DNA of 64,000 nucleotides from Protula sp. h YS-2021 (lineage: Eukaryota > Annelida > Polychaeta > Sabellida > Serpulidae): positions 13,322,448 to 13,386,447 of the forward strand of contig OX457033.1 of the NCBI GenBank assembly GCA_949752745.1. The letters are read 5' to 3'. Below the pieces are notes generated by a model. The model saw only the letters and a list, made by a program, of their open reading frames with translations, was not told the origin of the DNA and did not search any database. The position numbers and the translations under genes were made by a program. This document shows positions 1-7,452 of the stretch, in pieces. Every line of letters begins with the position of its first letter. Within the stretch, counting starts at the first letter, position 1.

Positions 1-2
1 AT

Positions 3-215
3 CATAGTCTTGATGTGATTGAACTGCATTCAAGATTTCTTGGAGAATGTCATAAAATTGGAATAGAAGAAGATCCTGACTTTGACTTTGATTCTGCACT
101 TTATTCTGCTCGTACTGATGTAGAAGTATATTTCACCGTAGTGGATCATTTGAGAGATTGTTGTAAAGAAGAAGAGGAAACCGAGCAGCTTTATCAGGTA
201 AGAGAACCTTTTTAA
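3..215 (+). CDS. Partial ORF at the window edge, unknown function
   Basis: The frame is open from the first bases of the window, so the start is missing. About 70 acidic residues are visible, with runs of Asp/Phe and of Glu, and no recognised domain. The frame stops at 213-215. A consensus-like splice donor (CAG followed by GTAAGA) sits at 195-203, inside the frame, so the real coding part may end at 197. It lies directly before the NADAR remnant and in the same direction. It could be the end of a Polinton accessory gene or of a neighbouring host gene; I do not recognise it. Confidence 0.45.
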   Translation, partial: HSLDVIELHSRFLGECHKIGIEEDPDFDFDSALYSARTDVEVYFTVVDHLRDCCKEEEETEQLYQVREPF

Positions 216-269
216 TCATCTTTGTAACAACATAGTGAATTGATAACATAACAATGTTTTTCTTACTAG

Positions 270-385
270 CAAATTTAGTTTTATGTGAGTGGTTTCAACG
301 TAAACCAAGAAAGAACATGATAGAAGAGGCAGCAAATATATTAAAAGATATTTTATTACAGGAAGAAACCGACATGTCAGAATAA
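270..385 (+). CDS. Possible second exon or frameshifted tail of the preceding ORF
   Basis: After a pyrimidine-rich tract ending in CTAG at 269, an open frame runs to the TAA at 383-385. Its composition is protein-like (Trp, Cys, then an amphipathic acidic helix with Ile-Glu-Glu-Ala-Ala). Joining it to the donor at 197/198 does not keep the frame: the upstream exon ends in phase 0 and this frame needs phase 1. Either the intron model is wrong, or a one-base indel separates the two halves, as in the neighbouring broken NADAR gene. Function is unknown. Confidence 0.3.
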
Positions 386-407
386 AAACAACAGAAACAA
401 AGTCAAC

Positions 408-769
408 ATGGAGAATCTTGTACTATTCAGCGGTCATAAGGACGTTCTTTCAAACATGTTTCCAACACGACTTGAAAAGTATATTACTTCAGCCATTGTG
501 TCATCCAGAAATGGATATGAAGCGAAACGTATTGCTAAAGGGATAAAGCCATGTCCTTACCAGTGAAGAGAAGTAAAATGCAAGATGTTTTACAAGTCAA
601 ATGGAATCAGTGTGTATTGTTTCGCAACAAGTTGAAAGAATGTAAAGACAAAACTTTAGTTGAAGCAGCGTATGATCATTGGTGGGGAGCTGGTGTGAAA
701 CAAGTGTCATCTGGATATCCTGGTCAGAATATTATGGGAAAGTTGTTAGAACTGTTGTGTGAGACTTGA
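408..769 (+). pseudogene. NADAR-domain protein (YbiA-like), frameshifted
   Basis: NADAR proteins are N-glycosidase-fold enzymes acting on ADP-ribose-related substrates, including removal of ADP-ribose from modified nucleobases. The first half starts with ATG at 408 and contains the typical opening, Phe-Ser-Gly-His followed by Leu-Ser-Asn-Met-Phe-Pro; it stops at 564-566. The second half is in another frame (open from about 551 to 769) and carries the family's C-terminal signatures: Lys-Trp-x-Gln, a Leu-Val-Glu-Ala segment, Trp-Trp-Gly-x-Gly and Gly-Gln-Asn-x-x-Gly-x-Leu-Leu. The two halves are shifted relative to each other near 551-570, and the segment usually holding the family Glu-His-Ala-Tyr-like motif seems to be missing between about residues 20 and 30. 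The gene therefore looks dead in this copy. It sits upstream of the integrase, among accessory genes. Confidence 0.75.
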
Positions 770-822
770 TGTGCAGACGTGTGAACATGGAGAAGTGTGT
801 TAAGTGAACAGCAACTGGAAAA

Positions 823-922
823 AACTTGCTGAATTTGACAGACTTATGCTACATTGCCGGAGCAGCATAACTTGCTAAACCTGACAGACTTGTGCTACAT
901 TGTCGGAGCAGCATAACTTGCT
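823..922. repeat. Two 46-bp tandem copies upstream of the 953 gene
   Basis: Bases 823-868 and 869-914 are near-identical 46-bp copies (about five differences), each beginning AACTTGCT and ending GGAGCAGCAT; a third partial copy (AACTTGCT) starts at 915. The array lies 31 bases before the ATG of the next gene and may be leader or regulatory sequence, or a local slippage product. Confidence 0.8.
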
Positions 923-952
923 GCATTGATTCAAGACTCACAAGACTGCATA

Positions 953-1285
953 ATGGCGGACATGACACTGAGACAATATAATGTGCAAAAAGCTTATTGT
1001 GAAGAAATGTTATCAGCTGTAAAAAAGTTTGCCTATTTAGTCTGTCCTGCTTGTCAACATGAAGAGTGTTCAGAACATACTTTTCATACTGCATGTGTTT
1101 ATACATATTGGAATGAAGCTAAATATTACATTCATTTAGATAAAGTGTTAGAGAATGCAAATCAACGTTGTGAGAAATATGGTGTAGATGCTATTACATT
1201 GGATGAACTCAGTCATTGGTTAGTGTTCATTGAAGACCAATGGTCTCCAGTGATTCATACCATTGTATCCATACTTGATTTGTAA
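953..1285 (+). CDS. Small Cys/His-containing Polinton protein, unknown function
   Basis: The first ATG in the frame is at 953, giving 110 residues; the frame is open further upstream but without ATG. Residues about 31-49 hold a Cys-x2-Cys followed by His, Cys, two His and a further Cys, which could bind a metal ion, but the spacing fits no family I know. The C-terminal half is rich in Trp, Leu and acidic residues and is probably helical. It lies between the NADAR remnant and the integrase, same strand. Two TATAAA motifs follow it. Probably an accessory gene of the element. Confidence 0.6.
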   Translation: MADMTLRQYNVQKAYCEEMLSAVKKFAYLVCPACQHEECSEHTFHTACVYTYWNEAKYYIHLDKVLENANQRCEKYGVDAITLDELSHWLVFIEDQWSPVIHTIVSILDL

Positions 1286-1302
1286 AAACTTGTTAGTTAA
1301 GT

Positions 1303-1347
1303 TATAAATGCATGTTAGTTAAGTGATGTTGGTTGAGTTATAAAATA
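1303..1347 (+). promoter_or_regulatory. TATA-box region of the integrase transcript
   Basis: Two TATAAA motifs (1303-1308 and about 1340-1345) each follow a GTTAGTTAAG- or GGTTGAG-type sequence in a short imperfect direct repeat. The second lies about 48 bases before the integrase ATG at 1390, the same spacing seen for the TATA boxes of the polymerase and the first PC4-like gene. Inferred core promoter for the plus-strand gene block. Confidence 0.55.
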
Positions 1348-1389
1348 AAAGCTGTTCTGTTGAGAAGGTGGTTTTCATTCGGTGTGACC

Positions 1390-2496
1390 ATGTCGACGTG
1401 GAAAGACTACTTGACCAATATTTACTTCAAACCTGGACAGCCTGGAGCATTTGCTGGTCCTTACAAACTGTATCACATCTTACGAAAACATAATCAACCA
1501 GTCACACATTCACAAGTGAAGAAATGGCTACAGGATCAAGATGCTTTTAGTTTACTACAACCTGTCAAATACAGGTTCAAAAGACAACGTGTGATTACAC
1601 GTGGTATTGATGATATGTGGGATATTGATTTGGCTGATATGGGAAACATAGCTCCCTATAATGATGACATACGCTTTTTACTCATTGTCATTGATGTGTT
1701 TTCCAAATATGTCTGGGTACAGCCAATACCTAATAAATCACATACCAGCGTCATACAAGCTTTCCAAAAGATTTTTCATGACACACGACGAAGACCGCGA
1801 ACTCTAAGGTCTGATAAAGGAACAGAATTTAAAAACAGATGGGTGAAAGCATTTTTGAAGAAAGAAGGAATTCATGCTTATACCACAAAGAATGAAACCA
1901 AAGCCAACTTTGCTGAAAGAGTCATTCGTACTCTGAAGGGAATGATGTATCGGTATTTTCTACATAATCAAACTTACCGTTACTTAGACATTCTTCCAGA
2001 CTTGGTGTACAATTACAACCATAGACCTCATGGTTCTCTTCCTAATAAATATGCTCCAGCCGAGATTCATAAAGACAACGAATCAAAAGTGTGGAAGTAT
2101 ATGTATGTCGACAAACTGAAATTGAAACCGAAGAAGAAGAAGAAGAAGTATAAATTTAACATTGGCGATCATGTTCGCATTTCCCACATTAAATATGTGT
2201 TTCAACGCGATTATCACATCAAATGGACGCAAGAAGTCTTCATTGTCACACATCGTTGTAAGAAGCAAGGAATACATTTGTATCGTGTGAAAGACTTTTT
2301 AGATGAAGATATTGATGGCCATTTCTATGAAGAAGAACTGCAGAAAGTGACCAAAGATATTGAATCTATTTATAGAATTGAAAAGGTCTTGAAAACACGT
2401 AAAAGACGAGGAGGTGTGAAAGAATTATTTGTCAAGTGGTTAGGTTGGCCAAACAAGTTTAACAGTTGGGTGAAAGAAACAGACATTCAACAATGA
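1390..2496 (+). CDS. Polinton integrase, DDE catalytic core plus C-terminal chromodomain
   Basis: Retroviral-type integrase expected to insert the element's linear DNA into the host genome. The frame is open from 1333 but the first ATG is at 1390, giving 368 residues. Residues 1-70 form a helical N-terminal region. The catalytic triad reads Asp80 (in a Trp-Asp-Ile-Asp-Leu context), Asp142 (Arg-Ser-Asp-Lys-Gly-Thr-Glu-Phe) and Glu176 (Ala-Glu-Arg-Val-Ile-Arg). A strongly basic Lys run follows at about 246-253, then an SH3-like basic domain. Residues about 322-366 form a chromodomain with the Val-Lys-Trp-Leu-Gly-Trp and Asn-Ser-Trp motifs, which in other Polintons and chromoviruses is thought to guide integration to modified chromatin. 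All key residues are present. The stop overlaps the ATPase start (ATGA). Confidence 0.95.
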   Translation: MSTWKDYLTNIYFKPGQPGAFAGPYKLYHILRKHNQPVTHSQVKKWLQDQDAFSLLQPVKYRFKRQRVITRGIDDMWDIDLADMGNIAPYNDDIRFLLIVIDVFSKYVWVQPIPNKSHTSVIQAFQKIFHDTRRRPRTLRSDKGTEFKNRWVKAFLKKEGIHAYTTKNETKANFAERVIRTLKGMMYRYFLHNQTYRYLDILPDLVYNYNHRPHGSLPNKYAPAEIHKDNESKVWKYMYVDKLKLKPKKKKKKYKFNIGDHVRISHIKYVFQRDYHIKWTQEVFIVTHRCKKQGIHLYRVKDFLDEDIDGHFYEEELQKVTKDIESIYRIEKVLKTRKRRGGVKELFVKWLGWPNKFNSWVKETDIQQ

Positions 2497-3152
2497 AGCA
2501 TCCATTTACATGTTTGGTCTCTGGACCTACAGGCAGTGGCAAGACGTCTCTGGTGAAGGAAATTCTAGAATAAAAGTTGACTCAACCCTCTCCGAAAAAC
2601 ATTTTATGGCTCTATGCAGCAGATCAGCCTTTGTACAAGGGAATGAAAGGCGTGGAATTTTACCAAGGCATTCCAGATGACATTGAAGAGCGTTTTAACC
2701 CGAAAAAACCAAACTTACTTATCATTGATGACTTAATGACCAAATGTCATAGTGATGAGCGTATGACACGTCTCTTTAGTGTTGGCAGCAGTCATCAAAA
2801 TCTAAGCATTATCTTTATTGTGCATAATTTATTCCATCATGGGAAAGAGATGCGAAATATTAGTTTGAATACACATTATATCATTCTGTTTAAAAATCCG
2901 AGAGACAGTCAACAAATTAGTACATTGGCGCGGCAAATGTATCCTGGAAGATCTCAATTTCTCATAGAAGCCTATCAAGATGCTACTAGCAAACCTCATG
3001 GTTATTTATTCATTGATTTAAAACCAAAGACAAATGATCAACTACGTATTCGTACAGGCATTTTACCAAAAGATACACATTATGTATATATTGATAAAGC
3101 AGTGTATGAACAAGAACCAACTCATTTGACCATTCGCAGTCAAGATGTCTAA
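2493..3152 (+). pseudogene. Genome-packaging ATPase (A32/FtsK-HerA type) with one in-frame stop
   Basis: Motor ATPase that fills the capsid with DNA in Polintons and related double jelly-roll viruses. The gene starts at 2493, overlapping the integrase stop. A textbook Walker A (Gly-Pro-Thr-Gly-Ser-Gly-Lys-Thr) lies at residues 11-18, and a TAA stop follows at codon 27 (2571-2573). The same frame then continues uninterrupted to 3152, with Walker B (Leu-Leu-Ile-Ile-Asp-Asp) and the conserved His-Asn-Leu-Phe region after it. Apart from the stop, length (219 codons) and motifs are normal for the family. A single substitution most easily explains the stop; programmed readthrough or a sequencing error cannot be excluded. 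No ATG restores the downstream part with its Walker A, so the copy is probably non-functional. Confidence 0.88.
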
Positions 3153-3471
3153 ACGTATTCGAGCGAACCAGCCGTTTCTTCATTTGCTTGCACGCAGTGG
3201 GCCTAAACGACGTAAATCCTTGCTACAGCAAGCTACAAAGGAGGAATTAACAAGCTTGTTTGAAATTTGTTTGAATATATTGCAAGGACATTTACCCTTA
3301 AGCTCAAAACGGTTTAAGGAATTTAAACGTGAACGTCATACGCTACGTACTCTAGCAGATAAGAAGATATCCCTTCGACGAAAAAAGAAGTTGATTAATC
3401 AGAAAGGAGGATTCATTGGAGCTATTGCTAGATTGGCATTGCCCTTGTTAGCCAAACTACTGCTAAAATGA
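3145..3471 (+). CDS. Small basic Polinton protein with hydrophobic C-terminus
   Basis: 108 residues starting at an ATG that overlaps the ATPase stop. The N-terminal two thirds are Lys/Arg-rich with an Asn-Ile-Leu-x-Gly segment near residue 48. A basic stretch Arg-Arg-Lys-Lys-Lys then leads into Gly-Gly-Phe-Ile-Gly and a hydrophobic Leu/Ala helix of about 18 residues at the C-terminus. Short proteins with this architecture, ending in a Gly-Gly-Phe and hydrophobic tail, recur in animal Polintons next to capsid genes. A DNA-binding or membrane-active virion protein is plausible, but that is inference. Confidence 0.75.
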   Translation: MSKRIRANQPFLHLLARSGPKRRKSLLQQATKEELTSLFEICLNILQGHLPLSSKRFKEFKRERHTLRTLADKKISLRRKKKLINQKGGFIGAIARLALPLLAKLLLK

Positions 3472-4049
3472 AACATACGATGAAAATGGTCCTCATTCCT
3501 GAATATGAATATAAAATGTTGCTAGAAAAGAAGGGAAAAGATGGTGAAATCAAAACGAAAGTGAATAAACTTTTACGTGGGAAACGAACACGTGAAAAGG
3601 CTATAGAAATGTCTCAACTTCTTGGTCGTCATTTACGAACAAGTCAGTCTAGGCAGCAAAAGCCCTCATCATCATCATCACCACCTGAAAAGCCAGAAAA
3701 GTTATTTTTAAGTCATTTTCAACCTATCTATCATGGAAAAGTACTACAACTTTTAGCAGAACTGAAGAAATATGGTACGACATGGTCAGACAAGAATGAA
3801 CTTGTGTTGAAAACGGGCGATATTATAGCAAATTCCAACATGGTTGATTTGATGAAAGAAGCATTGGTGGCGACAAGAAGAAAAGAACGAGCCATACCAC
3901 CACATGGTTGGCATCCATTTATCCAGGAAATTGTTGATGCTAATATTCCAAAAACAATGTTTAGTAAAAAGACCACTCGTGACGACATTACAACAGAAAT
4001 GAAACAACGTCAACAAAGACAGTTTCCTGAAGGATGGGAAAATTTTTAA
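3468..4049 (+). CDS. Conserved-looking Polinton protein of unknown function
   Basis: 193 residues; the ATG overlaps the preceding stop as ATGA. The opening Met-Val-Leu-Ile-Pro-Glu-Tyr resembles hypothetical proteins found beside Polinton capsid genes. A Ser run and Pro-rich linker at about residues 66-77 separate a basic N-terminal domain from a C-terminal domain (about 80-165) with a Pro-Pro-His-Gly-Trp motif, and the tail is Gln/Arg-rich. No catalytic motif is visible. Position inside the virion-gene block suggests a structural or assembly role, which is inference only. Confidence 0.7.
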   Translation: MKHTMKMVLIPEYEYKMLLEKKGKDGEIKTKVNKLLRGKRTREKAIEMSQLLGRHLRTSQSRQQKPSSSSSPPEKPEKLFLSHFQPIYHGKVLQLLAELKKYGTTWSDKNELVLKTGDIIANSNMVDLMKEALVATRRKERAIPPHGWHPFIQEIVDANIPKTMFSKKTTRDDITTEMKQRQQRQFPEGWENF

Positions 4050-4249
4050 CATGGCTGAAAGAGCTATGTTGTTGCCAAGACACAACTATTCCTGTAAAAA
4101 TAAGATGTACAAGTGCTTGTTGTGAAGGAGAAGTCATAGATCATGTAGATCATCATCATCATGATGTGAAAGACCATTTACATACTTGGTTGAATGGCGC
4201 GCGCTATCGTGAAGTATATAGACAACGTCAACGCACCTATACCATTTAG
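4034..4249 (+). CDS. Small Cys/His-rich protein
   Basis: 71 residues, start overlapping the previous gene by 16 bases, stop 8 bases before the minor capsid gene. It has a Cys-Cys-Cys near residue 13, a Cys-Cys near 30 and a His cluster (Asp-His-His-His-His) near 40, then a basic Tyr/Arg tail. The Cys and His groups could bind a metal, but no known fold is recognised. It may instead be a non-coding gap; the tight packing with neighbours favours a gene. Confidence 0.5.
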   Translation: MGKFLTWLKELCCCQDTTIPVKIRCTSACCEGEVIDHVDHHHHDVKDHLHTWLNGARYREVYRQRQRTYTI

Positions 4250-4257
4250 TTCCCATC

Positions 4258-5016
4258 ATGGAGTCGACAAGCTTTTACATCACTTTGCCTAGCAATGCGA
4301 GTATGACCTATTATCCCAACAACAAGGCTTCGAATTATCAAATTCGTATGCCTCGAACCATTTATCTGAATGGAAAATATGAAGTGGCTTTAGCTGAAAT
4401 TCAATATCCACATACATGGACAACGATGAGACAGGGCATGGACTACTCTATTCAGTATCGACAAGAACTATTCGATGATCCTATTCTTAGCACTCTCGAT
4501 ATTCCTTATGGGTACTATAGAACCATACAAGAACTATGTGAGGCAGTCAATGAAGAAGCGACTAATGCTCTGAAACTTACAGAAGCTATTCGAATAAAGT
4601 ATGATAAGATTAGACGACGTGTGTTTCTATTTCTCGATTATGGTTATGAAGTGTCCTTTTCCGCTGGATTAGCTGAGATTTTAGGATTTATCCCAGATCA
4701 CTGGTATACTGAAACATGTACAGCTGCCCATAAAGCGGATGTGAAACAGGGGTTTTATACACTGTATGTGTATTGTAGCATTTGTGAACCACAAGTTGTT
4801 GGTGATTATTATATTCCGTTACTACGTTCTGTTGGCATACAAGGCCATGATGGAGATATTATCATGAAAACGTATGGCGAACCGCATTATGTTCCTGTAA
4901 ACACATCCAAATTTGACATGTTAGAAATGAATATTAAGGACGACACAGGCCATAATGTTCCATTTCAAACTGGAAAGGTGATCTGTAAACTTCTTTTTCG
5001 ACCAAAAGCAATATGA
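4258..5016 (+). CDS. Minor capsid (penton-like) protein of Polinton
   Basis: 252 residues. The N-terminal signature Leu-Pro-Ser-Asn-Ala-Ser-Met followed by Tyr-Pro-Asn-Asn, then Tyr-Glu-Val-Ala-Leu-Ala-Glu-Ile-Gln-Tyr-Pro, is typical of the Polinton protein family interpreted as the minor capsid/penton homologue that closes the icosahedral vertices. The length fits the family. It sits two genes before the major capsid gene, as is common, and its stop overlaps the next start (ATGA). The frame is intact. Confidence 0.82.
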   Translation: MESTSFYITLPSNASMTYYPNNKASNYQIRMPRTIYLNGKYEVALAEIQYPHTWTTMRQGMDYSIQYRQELFDDPILSTLDIPYGYYRTIQELCEAVNEEATNALKLTEAIRIKYDKIRRRVFLFLDYGYEVSFSAGLAEILGFIPDHWYTETCTAAHKADVKQGFYTLYVYCSICEPQVVGDYYIPLLRSVGIQGHDGDIIMKTYGEPHYVPVNTSKFDMLEMNIKDDTGHNVPFQTGKVICKLLFRPKAI

Positions 5017-5354
5017 AAGCTTATACACACGATCCGTCTGCATATCGCAACCATTTTCTTCGTCAAGTGGGCGGGGAATTACCAGGATTCAAAGGAGCGC
5101 GAATCCAATATGGCGATGGTATTGGTTCAATACTGGGATCATTGGCTCGCAAAGCTATTCCACTACTTAAGGCTGGGGCTAAGATCGTTGCGCCACATCT
5201 TAAGAAGGCTGCAAAGAATGTCGCGAAAGATGTGACGGGCCGAGTAGCAGAACGTGTGTTTGGAGAACAAAAGCGCATGCAACCTATGAAACGTGCCAGA
5301 AGACGAAAAACAGCCAGACGGATAACATCAAAATATCGCAAAGATATCTTTTGA
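5013..5354 (+). CDS. Basic virion core/membrane-active protein candidate
   Basis: 113 residues. A Gly-Gly-Glu-Leu-Pro motif and a Gly-Asp-Gly-Ile-Gly-Ser segment (residues about 20-43) lead into an amphipathic helix rich in Leu, Ala and Lys, and the C-terminus is a dense Arg/Lys cluster (Arg-Ala-Arg-Arg-Arg-Lys). Proteins of this shape lie between the minor and major capsid genes of Polintons and resemble adenovirus minor core proteins in composition. DNA condensation or membrane disruption would fit; this is inferred from composition and position. The start overlaps the previous stop; the stop is 4 bases before the major capsid start. Confidence 0.72.
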   Translation: MKAYTHDPSAYRNHFLRQVGGELPGFKGARIQYGDGIGSILGSLARKAIPLLKAGAKIVAPHLKKAAKNVAKDVTGRVAERVFGEQKRMQPMKRARRRKTARRITSKYRKDIF

Positions 5355-5358
5355 AATC

Positions 5359-6732
5359 ATGTCTCTCATTCATAATCATTCGTGTGAATGTAGTCTTTCT
5401 CCATTGGAATGGTTTCACGTACCACCAACGCAAACTGCTGTAGAGAAAAGTTATAATGTCGACTATCAACCACTTACAAGCATTAGAGAAGGCGCTCCAA
5501 TAGAATTCTACATTCCTGCGAGTACAGAAGAATATCTGGATTTAAAGAACAGTAAACTCTATATTGTATGTCGCATTGTCCAGGCCGATGGAACAGAGTG
5601 TGGCGCAGATGATAATGTCTCTTGCATCAATGATGTGTTTAATGGGTTATGGTCTAATATTGAATTGTTTCTGAATGATCGTTTGGTTTCGCATAGTAAC
5701 AATACTCATGGTTATACCAGCATTATCTCTCATCTCATCCATGACTCGGAAGCAAGTCTGCATTCTGAGCGCTCTATGCGTCTCATGTACAAGGATACTG
5801 CTGGGTCAATGAATAGTCATGAGGTGAAAAGACCTAATCATGAACGATATGTATCCGGGTTTCATGTCAATGCTGACGGCGGTGACTTGGCTGAGCAAGG
5901 AAACAATGGCTTACATCATCGTTATTTGCATACACGTCTTAGCCGTGATGTTATGCTCACAGGTGGTTTAAGGATAGATTTGTTTGAGCAGGATCGTTAT
6001 CTTCCGAATGGTATCAGTTTGAAATTGCGTTTCCATAGACAAAAAGATGACTATGTATTGATGGCTGCAGATAATACCTATAAGGTAGAAGTGAAAGAGG
6101 CATTTTTAACCATTCGCAAAGTGAGGGTGAGTCCAGGTATTCAGTTAGGACATACAGATGCATTGATGAAAAGTCCTGCCAAGATCATCATCACTAGAAA
6201 AGAATGTAAAGTCTTAGCTATTCCAGCAGGATTTCAGTCTTTTGTGAAAGATAACATCTTTTTGGGTCAATTACCAAATCGTATTGTCATTGGTCTGGTT
6301 CATAATGAAGCTTTTGGTGGATCAGTATTGAGGAATCCATATGATTTCAAACATTTTGATCTGGACTATATGCAACTGTACACGGATGGTGAACCAGTTC
6401 TATCCAAACCTCTCAAGCTTGACATTACACAGAACAAATACCTGGACGCTTTTGAAACGCTTTACAAATCGTTTGATCGATTGAATGGTGAGAAAAGTTC
6501 CATTATAAAACGGGAAGATTGGCCTAGAGGTTATGCTTTATTTTCGTTTGACTTAACACCGGATTATGATGGCGATGATCATTTCCCCCTGATCAAGCAT
6601 GGGAATTTGCGGCTAGAAATGAACTTTGCTACGGCTTTGCAACCTAGCATCAATGTCATTGTCTATGCTGAATTTGACAACATTATTGAAATAAGTGCAA
6701 ATCGCAGCATCCAATTCGACTACCAGTCATGA
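5359..6732 (+). CDS. Major capsid protein, double jelly-roll
   Basis: 457 residues, within the usual range for Polinton major capsid proteins, which form the hexons of the predicted virion. The frame is intact. The protein resembles the animal Polinton family often labelled F54H12.2-like: an N-terminal Pro-Ile-Glu-Phe-Tyr-Ile-Pro strand, a Tyr-Leu-Asp-Leu-Lys-Asn segment, Asn-Asn-x-His-x-Tyr-x-Ser near residue 115, a Leu-Pro-Asn-Gly-Ile motif at mid-protein, a Leu-Pro-Asn-Arg-Ile-Val-Ile-Gly-Leu-Val strand near residue 307, and an Asn-x-Arg-Leu-Glu-Met-Asn-Phe-Ala strand near the end. The stop overlaps the protease start (ATGA). Confidence 0.9.
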   Translation: MSLIHNHSCECSLSPLEWFHVPPTQTAVEKSYNVDYQPLTSIREGAPIEFYIPASTEEYLDLKNSKLYIVCRIVQADGTECGADDNVSCINDVFNGLWSNIELFLNDRLVSHSNNTHGYTSIISHLIHDSEASLHSERSMRLMYKDTAGSMNSHEVKRPNHERYVSGFHVNADGGDLAEQGNNGLHHRYLHTRLSRDVMLTGGLRIDLFEQDRYLPNGISLKLRFHRQKDDYVLMAADNTYKVEVKEAFLTIRKVRVSPGIQLGHTDALMKSPAKIIITRKECKVLAIPAGFQSFVKDNIFLGQLPNRIVIGLVHNEAFGGSVLRNPYDFKHFDLDYMQLYTDGEPVLSKPLKLDITQNKYLDAFETLYKSFDRLNGEKSSIIKREDWPRGYALFSFDLTPDYDGDDHFPLIKHGNLRLEMNFATALQPSINVIVYAEFDNIIEISANRSIQFDYQS

Positions 6733-7166
6733 ACACAAAGCAGATTGATGCCATATTGAGTCGTGATGTCATGACCAAAGACTTGTTTCAAGGCGTGTTT
6801 GCCATGGATCAGTTACCGTCTTTACAACGCGGCGCCTATGTGATCAACACAGACGATCAAGATGAACCAGGAGAACATTGGGTGGCAGTGTATTATGATA
6901 AAGACCCTGTGGAATATTTTGACTCTTATGGACTATTCCCTCTCGATGATCGTTTAGACATATTTTTAAGAAATGACTATATGTATAATTCTATCTCATT
7001 ACAAACGCCAATATCATCATCATGTGGTTTTTATTGTGTATATTATATATGGCATAGAGCTCGAGGTCAGAGTATGTTTGATATTGTGAATATATTAAAA
7101 AGAAAGGATGGTGATTTTATTGTAAAGGATTTTGTATATAGACATTATAAACCACTGTTTTATTAA
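6729..7166 (+). CDS. Adenain-like cysteine protease (maturation protease)
   Basis: 145 residues; cleaves capsid precursors during maturation in adenoviruses and probably in Polintons. Catalytic residues are visible: His50 in Glu-His-Trp-Val-Ala-Val-Tyr, Asp65 in Tyr-Phe-Asp-Ser-Tyr-Gly, and Cys99 in Ser-Ser-Cys-Gly-Phe-Tyr-Cys, with Gln92 seven residues before the Cys, matching the oxyanion Gln-to-Cys spacing of adenain. The protein is shorter than adenovirus protease, as usual for Polintons. It is the last gene of the overlapping plus-strand block; an AATAAA follows at 7255. Confidence 0.92.
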   Translation: MNTKQIDAILSRDVMTKDLFQGVFAMDQLPSLQRGAYVINTDDQDEPGEHWVAVYYDKDPVEYFDSYGLFPLDDRLDIFLRNDYMYNSISLQTPISSSCGFYCVYYIWHRARGQSMFDIVNILKRKDGDFIVKDFVYRHYKPLFY

Positions 7167-7167
7167 T

Positions 7168-7260
7168 GGTGTTGTTGTTATATTAGTTAAGTTGTAGTTA
7201 AGTTGTTGTTATATTAGTTAAGTTGTTGTTATATTAGTTAAGTTGTTGTTGTTAAATAAA
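7168..7260 (+). repeat. 20-bp tandem repeat with poly(A) signal after the protease gene
   Basis: About three copies of a unit like GTTGTTATATTAGTTAAGTT lie between the protease stop and an AATAAA at 7255-7260. The AATAAA is a plausible polyadenylation signal for the plus-strand transcripts. The TTAGTTAAGTT core also occurs just before the integrase TATA box near 1293. Confidence 0.65.
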
Positions 7261-7299
7261 ACAAACCAAGTTTTCAAACAGTCTTGTTTATTGTGTTGT

Positions 7300-7452
7300 A
7301 CATACGTTTATTTACAAATTCTTAACTACAAACTTTTATTTACAAACTTTTATTTACAAATTCTATTTACAAAATTTACAAAGTCTATTTACACTATTTA
7401 CAAACTCTTAACTATAAAGTCTATTTACACTATTTACAAACTTTTTATTTAC
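7300..7452. repeat. TTTACAAA-motif repeat between the convergent gene blocks
   Basis: About ten copies of TTTACAAA or TTTACACT variants at irregular 10-20 base spacing. The same motif is arrayed in the right part of the element (13.1-13.5 kb). The minus-strand AATAAA (complement of 7444-7449) overlaps the stop codon of the last PC4-like gene and may be its poly(A) signal. Confidence 0.65.

Noticed and set aside
2083..2277. Minus-strand ORF inside the integrase gene
   Set aside because: Shadow of the integrase coding frame.
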